From Sesamum alatum (lineage: Eukaryota > Streptophyta > Magnoliopsida > Lamiales > Pedaliaceae): DNA of 64,000 nt. Of this stretch, positions 56,629-64,000 are shown in pieces (position 1 is the first letter of the stretch; the number at the start of each line of letters is the position of its first letter). The position numbers and the translations under genes were made by a program. The notes under the pieces are model-generated. The model did no database searches and had not been told where the DNA came from. It was given only the letters and a program-made list of their open reading frames with translations. The stretch is taken from the NCBI GenBank assembly GCA_034509735.1, contig JACGWO010000003.1, positions 35,672,466 to 35,736,465 on the forward strand, given 5' to 3'.

Positions 56629-56641
56629 TAATAATAATAAT
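56567..56641. repeat. (AAT)n microsatellite
   Basis: About 24 near-perfect ATA/AAT triplets with a single AAC interruption, inside pseudogene B between the TPL-binding-like segment and the PHD exon. Confidence 0.92.
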
Positions 56642-57459
56642 TTTATTTATAACGTCGACGGTATCTGTTGATTGTTACCCCTTCGCCACCGTTGTAGAAA
56701 ACTGAATATCCTTCCAGCAGTCCCGTCAGTAAAAGCTCACCAGGAGTTGTTGGGCGACCTGCTATCCAAATTTCCTTGCACATCTTCCGACTACCCCACG
56801 CAGCTAATTTTGCACGCTCCATTCCTCCCGATCCCGTAAACTAAGGACGCACATCGATTTTAGCCACTTCATCCTCCTTCATTTCAATTCTCCCTCACCG
56901 TTCGAACTCGCTTTAGTTATACTTACACCCTCGCTTCTTCTCTTGAACCTTTTTTTTCCTCGTATAAACGACAAACCCATTTGCCTCATGCGCTCTAACT
57001 TTGCGCAGAGATCCTACCACCCACTCCGCATCGTTCAATTCGGAGGGGCCCACGTCATTGGCTCGCAACTCGGCTTTGGCACCACCTGCACAGTTGATTT
57101 CAAAGCCCAAGTCCACCATTTTTCTCCTTAATTACTTCTTTGAACTCACTGATGATGTATCTGTGAACACTGCAGAAAATGAAAGAGAGAAGTTTAGGTT
57201 ATGGATCGGCGTCAACCAGAGATTCAGTTGCATGCAGAAAAGAAAAAAGGGTTTGATCTAAGATTTTCTTCCGGGCGGCGCCCGGGGTGGGGGGAAAGGG
57301 GGGAAAGGGGGAAAAGGGTAGGGGGTGACTGACAAGAGAGGGAAACATAGAGTGAGAAGGAACTGTGGGAAACCTTGAGAGTGAGATATTAAAAGCCAAA
57401 TTCTTTTCCTAGAGTGAGTTTGCATATTGTATCCTACTGGATTATATAGGCAGCAAATA

Positions 57460-60345
57460 TACGACGCTGGATTCTCCTACCGTGCACTACTGTTTTTACT
57501 CAATTCGTGTTGAGTATCATACCATACCATATTAGTTATTATTGATTGACATCATCTTTTCTCATGATTGATCAAACTTTTTAAGCCCGCAAAATATTCT
57601 ATTCTCACTTATTATTTTCATCTTCAAAGAAAATTAAAAGGAATAATTTGTATATCTAGCACAGGATTTCGAAATTTATTTATCTTCTTTGAAATAAATT
57701 GATTAATTTATGGAAAAAAAAGATTAATTGCAAACAAAAGTTCCATAATAATTTATGTTTTTTGAATTTCACATTAAATAAATATATAAATCGTTCGAAT
57801 GCGATGAGTTGTAACGCGGATTTCAAAGGAAAAAAAGGTGTAAGGCATATGATTGTAATAATTAGGTCAAAATTAATGCAATTTATAACAGAATTAGCAA
57901 CACGACATTTGAAAGCAAGAATTTTATAATTTTAAATTATTATACTTACCACTTTTACTGGCATCGTGACAAACTACAACCAATAAAGTCAATTTAGATA
58001 AGACTGACAAAAAAGAATATATTTTATTAAGTAATTTATCTTTACGCAACGTGACAATCAAGTTAGATTCTCCCAATTTTTCGTCATCGGCATTTAACTC
58101 TACACCTACTAAAAGTAGTTTTATCATATGGATTTAATTTCCTACTATTTATTAGATATATTCTTGAGTTGTCATATATCATTGCTTGAAAGTATATGTA
58201 TTGTATGGATAACACAATAAATGGGTGAGTGACAAGTTTTTAAATTGAGAATTTATGTACAATATGGAAAGGAAAGACAGTAGGCCGAATTTGTGACAAG
58301 ATAATTCTCACATTAGGATTAGATTTTTATGGTCCTAAATCATGATTGGAAACCTAAGATCCGATCTTGGGCTCATTTAAATTCAATAAACACATTTCAA
58401 AATTGAAAAAATTAGAAAAAATATTTTTTTAATGTCATCTTTTCATAAAAAGGAATTGTAACGCATATGCCTGTAATAATTAGGTCAATACAAATACAAT
58501 TTTTATTTGAATCCACAACATGGCATGCATCTGAAAGCAATTGTTTTTTTATTTTTTTAACTACAACAATAAAGCCAAATTTCTTTACGAGACAATCTGG
58601 AAGATGTATTTTCTAAATTTTTCGTTAGCAACATTCAATAGAATTTAACTACTGATTGATAGTAAGGGCAAACAATTTATGACGTGGATTTTGTAAATTT
58701 TCAACTAATTCTTATATTTATTTTTAGCCTAAGTTACACTTTTAGTTCTATAGGATAGCGTTCAATACATTTAGCTCTCTACTTTGCAGGACTTTTAAAA
58801 TGGTCCCAAAATTGAGTAAATTCGACTCATTTAGTCATTTATTTTGTGGGATTTATGAGACTAAATGTATCACATTTTCACAATTTTCAGATCATTTTAT
58901 AGTAAATTTCCACAATGTATAGTTTTTCGTGCGATTTTTTTGTAGAAATCATTTTTGGTATCTAAATTATGGAACGATATTGATTATTACTAACTGATCT
59001 CATGATTCCCCAAAACTTTTAAGCCATAAAAAAATTCTAATCATGCTTGTAATTCTGTTATTCAAAGAAAATTAAAAGAAATAATATTATAGCTAGCACA
59101 AAATTTTGAGAAATAATGTATCGACTTTTTTATACATTTGTTTAACTATGAATAGAAGACATAAATTTCAAACAAAAAGTTTCATGTTTTTTTCTTTTAA
59201 TTTCACATATTAAATAAGCATATAAATTGTTTAAGTGCGATGAACTACAATGCTTACGAATTTTAAAAAAAGAGTTATAACGCATACGACTGTAATAATT
59301 ATATATGTCATTATTAATACTATCTTTAATCAAATCCACTACGCAAAAATCGGAATTTTTGTACTTTAAATCATTATATTTATCACTTATTAGTAACACC
59401 ACAACAAATTAAACCATAAAACCTAACTAGATATCCCTATATATAATTAAAACAAAAACAATGATAACATCCTAATATAACTAATCGAAATTTGGCAATT
59501 ACGGCTGATCTTGTAGAATTTGATATAAAGTAATTAAAAGAAATTATATTATAGCTAGCACAAAATTTCGGATACAATGTATCGACTTTTTTTATACATC
59601 GGTTAAACTATGAATAGAAGATATGAATTTCAAACAAAAGTTCCATAATAATTCAAGTTTTATTTTTTTTTAATTTCACACATTAAGTAAGTACATAAAT
59701 AATGCAGGTGCGATGAACTATGATGTGCACGCATTTGAAGAAAAGAGTTGTATCGCATATGTTAGTAATAATTAGGTCATTATTAATGCAATCTCTAATC
59801 AAATCCACAGCACGACATTTGAATAAAATTGTATTTTAAAATCATTTTACTTACCATGTATTATTAACGTCACGACAAACCAAAACCCATATTGATATCC
59901 CTATATAGTTGAAAAAGAAAAATCTAATATAATTAATTGGAATTTCGCAATTACCCTTGATCGTGTAGAATTAGATACAAAGAAATTAAAAGAAACAATA
60001 TTATAGCTAGCACAAATTTTCTATGTATCTATTTCTTTTATACATCGGTTAAACTATGAATAAAAAGACATGAATTTCAAACAATAGTTCTGTAATAATT
60101 CATGTTTTTTTTCTAAAATTTAAAATATTAAATAAGTATACAGATAATTCAGGTGCGATGAACTACAACGTGCACGAATTTAAACAAAGAAGTTACAACG
60201 CATACAACTATAATAATTGGGTCAGTATTAATGCCATCTCTTATCAAATCCACTGCACGACATTTGCAAACCAAGATTTTTATGTACATTTAAATCATTA
60301 TACTTACCACGTATTGTTAACGTCATGGACTGCTGATGAATTATA
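57460..60345. repeat. Satellite-like monomer run of array unit B
   Basis: CTAGCAC landmarks at 57656, 59093, 59555 and 60007 (spacings 1437, 462, 452). The first interval is longer because about 58030-58900 carries extra DNA, part of which (58720-58900) recurs at 62830-63010 and 48010-48150. Non-coding. Confidence 0.82.
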
Positions 60346-60351
60346 TCAATA

Positions 60352-60624
60352 CTAGTCGTCGTTGCACGCGGTCCTCGCGAGCATATAAAAAAACACTGTG
60401 TGAGATGTAAAGAAAAAAAATTGTGAAGGAATGAAAAAAAGGTTAGTAAGAAGAAAGAAACATGGAGTGATGTGAGAGCAACGTGGAATAGTGGATTGAG
60501 AGAAAAAAATAATAAAATTACTTTTCTGACCAATAACTTTTTTAAGGAAAGAAAATGATTGAAGGATAAATTTAGGCATTCAACAATTGGTATGCCAAAA
60601 GATTTGCTCTTATAATAGTATAGA
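60352..60624 (-). mobile_element. Small Helitron with proven empty site
   Basis: Minus strand: starts A|TCTATACTATTATAAGAGC at 60624 and ends CGTGCAACGACGACTAG|T at 60352. The sequence joined across it, TTATATCAATA to TAACTTACAG, matches the uninterrupted TTATATAAATATAACTTATAG in units A (about 49530-49553) and B (about 53876-53898). That gives a clean insertion between A and T with no target duplication. 273 bp, non-coding. Confidence 0.87.
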
Positions 60625-60719
60625 TAACTTACAGAAATAAAACAAAGGACACCAAGCCATTAGTGGCGCAGAAGGAAATTGATTCTTGACTAATCACTGC
60701 AAGGGAACATCAGAATCTG

Positions 60720-61400
60720 CTTGCCCCTCATGACATGGACCATTTTTTTTTTAATGATGAAAATGCCCTGTTATTTACGCCTCTAAAATATGTCTATTAC
60801 AATCATTACCGTAAAATACAATTTGAATTATTATAAAAAATTAATTTAAATTAAATATTACTCAAAATTTATATTTTTATAACTAGTATTGAATCTGTAT
60901 GAACTCTATATACTTAAAATTCTTGTATCTTTTACATATCTGTTAAAAACATATATAATTTTGTGTGTGTTGTTATATCTATTGATTTTTAAAAAAAATA
61001 AATTATCATTACAATTTTAAACTATTATATCGAACATCTATCCATATACACTGTAAAATATGTAAATGTTTAATATAATTAATTGATAATATTCCATACT
61101 TTTTTTTATCAATGATATAATATATTTTAGTTATGCATACATGTAACTGAATAAAAAATTATAAGTTATATAACATACTTTTTATAAAATTATATACATC
61201 ATGTATTTACACATTTACATGTATTTTTTAGTATAAATATTTACTTTGCAAAATATATGTGCATATATTGAGCTTGAAATAGTTTTTGTATTACATATTT
61301 ATAAGAAACTATAAATATTAAATATTAATTATTAAATAAAATTTGAGTAAAATTTTAAATCATTAAAAGTAGTTCTGGGGAGTTCAGCCCCTTGAAAGTA
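60720..61400. repeat. AT block of array unit C
   Basis: Joins directly to AACATCAGAATCTGCTTG, so the last two acetyltransferase exons present in units A and B are deleted here. The rest matches 54560-55260. Confidence 0.82.
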
Positions 61401-61440
61401 GAATTATTCTAGTTGGAGGAGAAGACTTACCTTGCCCTGA

Positions 61441-61935
61441 TTTCTTGTGCGTGTTGCAACTAACGGGAGTTCAGCCATATCCTGTCCAAAAATCCGAATG
61501 ATCCCCCCTGACACAACAATTGAGTTGTAGGCAAAACCCATAATTTAGAACATGAAATATCAATGTACTGAAATGATAACCATTATGAATAGACATAAGG
61601 TGAAATGGTTCTTACTTCACCATTAAAATTGCACAATACATTCCTCCGATCCCGTAAACTCGGGACACCCATCAATTTTAGCCACTTCATCCTCCTTCAT
61701 TTCAAATTCTCCTTCACCGTTCGAACTCGCTTCAGTTATACTTACACCCTCGCTTCTTTTCTTGAACCTCTTGTTCGTCGTATAAACGACAAACCCATTG
61801 GCCTCACAGGCTCTAACTCTACGCAGAGCTTGGCACCCATTCTACATCGTTCAATTCAAAGGGCCTCGCGTCATTCACTCACAACTCAGCTTCGGCACCA
61901 CCCGCACGGTTGATTTCAAAGCCCAAGTCCACCAT
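61441..61935 (-). pseudogene. PHD/GNAT acetyltransferase pseudogene, unit C (strongly deleted)
   Basis: N-terminal exon from ATG 61935, continuing to AKIDG and CPEFTGSEEC near 61645. It then breaks into the MVK/intron part of the RGQDFGG exon (about 61640-61618). The GNAT exon 61524-61441 follows, its acceptor changed from CAG to CAA. No PHD and no C-terminal exons. The N-terminal frame is also disturbed near 61830-61880. Its deletion end points differ from those in unit A. Confidence 0.82.
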
Positions 61936-62079
61936 TTTTCTCCTTAATTACCTCTTTGAACTCACTGATGTTGTTCCTGCGAACACTACAGAAAATGAAA
62001 GAGAGAAGTTCAGGTTATGGATCGGCGTCAACCAGAGAATTCAATTGCGTGTAGAAAAGTAAAAAGGGTTCGATCAAAG

Positions 62080-62265
62080 ATTTCCTTTGGGGCGGCGGCG
62101 GCGGGGGAAGGGGGAAAAGGGGTAGGGGTTACTGACAAGAGAGGAAAAAACAGAGTGAGAAGGAACTGTGTCAAACCTCGAGAATGAGAGACGAAAGACA
62201 AATTCTTTTCCTAGAGTGAGTTTGCCTACTGTATCCTACTGGATTATATAGGTAGCATATGTACG
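62080..62265. repeat. 5' flank copy of array unit C
   Basis: GGCGGCGGCGGCGGGGGAAGG, GACAAGAGAGGAAA and TACTGGATTATATAGGTAG match 51640-51835 and 57270-57460. Confidence 0.72.
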
Positions 62266-62269
62266 ACGT

Positions 62270-63892
62270 TGGATTCTCCTACCGTGCACTACTGTTTTTA
62301 CTCAAATAGTGTTGAGTATCACACTATACCATATTAGTTATTATTGACTGACATTGTCTTTTCTCATGATTGACCAAACTTTTTAGGCCCGCAATATATT
62401 CTATTCACACTTATTATTTTTATTTTCAAAGTAAATTAAAAGGATTAATTTGTATATCTAGCACAAAATTTCAAAATTTATGTATCTTCTTTGAAATAAA
62501 TTGATTAATTTATGGAAAAGAAGATAAATTACAAACAAAAGTTCCATAATAATTATGTGTGCTAATAAACATTTCATTTACTGATAAAATTAACAAATTT
62601 CACATTGATAGGATGATCAAGCTGCCTGCTGGAAACAAAACTTCAACTCTTACACGCGACGAGAACACATCTATCTGACTCTCAAAACTGCCGGAAATCA
62701 GCAATAACGTTGCTGATTTTCGAATTACAATGTTTTTTTTTTTTTTTTTTTTTGTGGTTTTTGCATGAACGGGTCAGAGGGCGACGAGAGGGTCCGACCC
62801 GAATATATCACCGAAGTCTTGGAAGTAATTCTTATATTTATTTTTGGTCTAAATTACACTTTTAGATCCATAGGATAGGGTTCAATACATTTAGCCCTCT
62901 ACTTTGCAGGATTTTTAAAATGGTTCCAAAATTGAGAAAATTCGACTCATTTAGTAATTCATTTTGAGAGATTTATGAGACTAAATGTATCGCATTTTCA
63001 TAATTTTCGAATCATTTTATAGTAAATTTCCACAATGTATAATTTTTCGTGCGAAATTTTTGTAGAAATCATTTTTGGTATCTAACTTACGGCACGATAT
63101 TGATTATTATTAACTGATCTCATGATTGTCCAAAATTTTTAAGCCATCAAAAAATTCTAATCATGCTTGTAATTTTCTTATCCAAAGAAAATTAAAAGAA
63201 ATAATATTATAGCTAGCACAATATTTTGAGAAATTATGTATAGACTTTTTTATACATTTGTTTAACTATGAATAGAAGACATGAATTTCAAACAAAAGTT
63301 CCACAATAATTCATGTTTTTTTCTTTTAATTTCACCTATTAAATAAGCATATAAATAGTTCAAGTGCGATGAACTACGACGGCGGACGAATTTTACAAAA
63401 AGAGTTAATCATAACGCATACTTTATATATGTCAATATTAATACAATCTTTAATCAAACCCACTACACAAAAATCGGAATTTTTTGCACTTTAAATCATT
63501 ATATTTATCACTAATTAGATATCCCTATATATAATTTTAAAAAAAAACAATGATAACATCCTAATATAACTAATTGAAATCTGGCAATTACGGCTGATCT
63601 TGTAGAATTAGATAAAAAGTATTTAAAAGAAATAATATTATAGCTAGCACAAAATTTCGGATACAATGTATTGACTTTTCTATACATAGTTTAAACTATG
63701 AATAAAAGACATGAATTTTCAAACAAAAATTCCATAATAATTCAAGTTTTTTTTTTAAATTTCACACATTAAATAAGTACATAAATAATGCAGGTGCAAT
63801 GAACTACGATGTGCACGAATTTGAAGAAAAGAGTTGTAACGCATAAGATAATAATTAGGTCAATATTAATGCAATCTTTAATCAAATCCACG
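62270..63892. repeat. Satellite-like monomer run of array unit C
   Basis: CTAGCAC landmarks at 62458, 63213 and 63644 (spacings 755, 431). A replacement segment at about 62560-62825, with a T run of 22-23 near 62732-62753 and GACGAGAGGGTCCGACCC, is not found in the other runs. The run breaks off at 63892 and joins pseudogene sequence. Confidence 0.8.
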
Positions 63893-64000
63893 GCTTGTCA
63901 CAACAGTGCTCTATCTTCCTTTGAACTGTAATTCCTTTCAAAAGCCTCCATCTCACATCAAAACCAACATCAGCAACCGAATTATTTCCCTGTAGCTTCT
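63893..64000 (-). pseudogene. PHD/GNAT pseudogene, unit D, cut by window end
   Basis: Minus strand reads KLQGNNSVADVGFDVRWRLL in frame, then the TGA at 63900-63898 shared with unit B (55884-55882). It lacks the 1-base loss near 55975 of unit B. It continues beyond the window; a further array unit, or the live parent gene, may follow. Confidence 0.75.

Larger units (their letters stand above)
53955..57119 (-). pseudogene. PHD/GNAT acetyltransferase pseudogene, unit B (most complete)
   Basis: Minus strand, from ATG 57119. N-terminal MVDLGFEIN and ANGFVVYTR; TPL-binding-like GRPTTPGELLLTGLLEGYSV (about 56790-56700); PHD exon 56408-56353 (CHDFSTSGFGPRTV); exon 56105-55861 (ELPEGKWFCSANC, FDVRWRLL); exon 55721-55657 (FDPTIDSETGRYLIPPMVYG); RGQDFGG; GNAT exon 55386-55293; exon about 54320-54190 (GYFQIL); end NGTSMLQKPVPK with stop at 53955. 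Lesions: a 1-base insertion in an A run near 56955, TAG after AKIDVRP, a 2-base loss at the PHD CDQC, a 1-base loss near 55975, TGA at 55884-55882, TGA at 54236-54234, and loss of the last acceptor. An (AAT)n tract lies inside. Clearly dead, but it shows the ancestral domain order. Confidence 0.88.

Noticed and set aside
60228..60579. Open frames of 75-101 codons on the minus strand
   Set aside because: They cover the small Helitron and monomer DNA; no similarity and no counterpart in the other units.

Overview
This is nuclear DNA from a flowering plant. The signs are many short exons with GT-AG introns, family-1 glycosyltransferases, a pectin methylesterase, and AT-rich intergenic DNA full of MITEs, Helitrons and retroelement remnants. 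The proteins are eudicot-like; I lean to an asterid, perhaps Lamiales, with low confidence.

Layout. (1) 450-18701, + strand: the last 26 exons I can trace of a large HEAT/ARM-repeat gene like SHOOT GRAVITROPISM 6 (SGR6). Its 5' part lies before the window. Its introns hold a copia remnant, a TRIM-like remnant, a fresh 217-bp tandem duplication and microsatellites. (2) 19770-34762: three intronless UGT73C-like glycosyltransferase genes, two on + and one on -. UGT-B and UGT-C share promoter blocks, and both lack the catalytic-dyad aspartate that UGT-A keeps. (3) 42613-44518, - strand: a five-exon pectinesterase with all catalytic residues present. (4) About 45.7-64.0 kb: a tandem array of 3-6.7 kb units. 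Each unit combines pieces of a dead PHD-finger/GNAT acetyltransferase gene (IDM1-like family, - strand) with a run of roughly 400-480-bp AT-rich satellite-like monomers.

The gene order SGR6 - UGT73C cluster - pectinesterase - PHD/GNAT matches, in reverse, what I remember of Arabidopsis chromosome 2 around At2g36700-At2g36810. This supports the gene calls and suggests ancestral microsynteny with a locally expanded UGT cluster.

Intergenic DNA is dominated by terminal-inverted-repeat elements with 8-9-bp target duplications, some carrying G/C-rich cores, and by small Helitrons ending in CTAG. Repeat-unit paralogues in the right-hand array give an empty site that proves one Helitron insertion. 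I saw no rRNA, tRNA or CRISPR feature. The genes do not form one pathway: the UGTs would glucosylate small molecules in the cytosol, the pectinesterase acts in the cell wall, and SGR6 acts at the vacuole.
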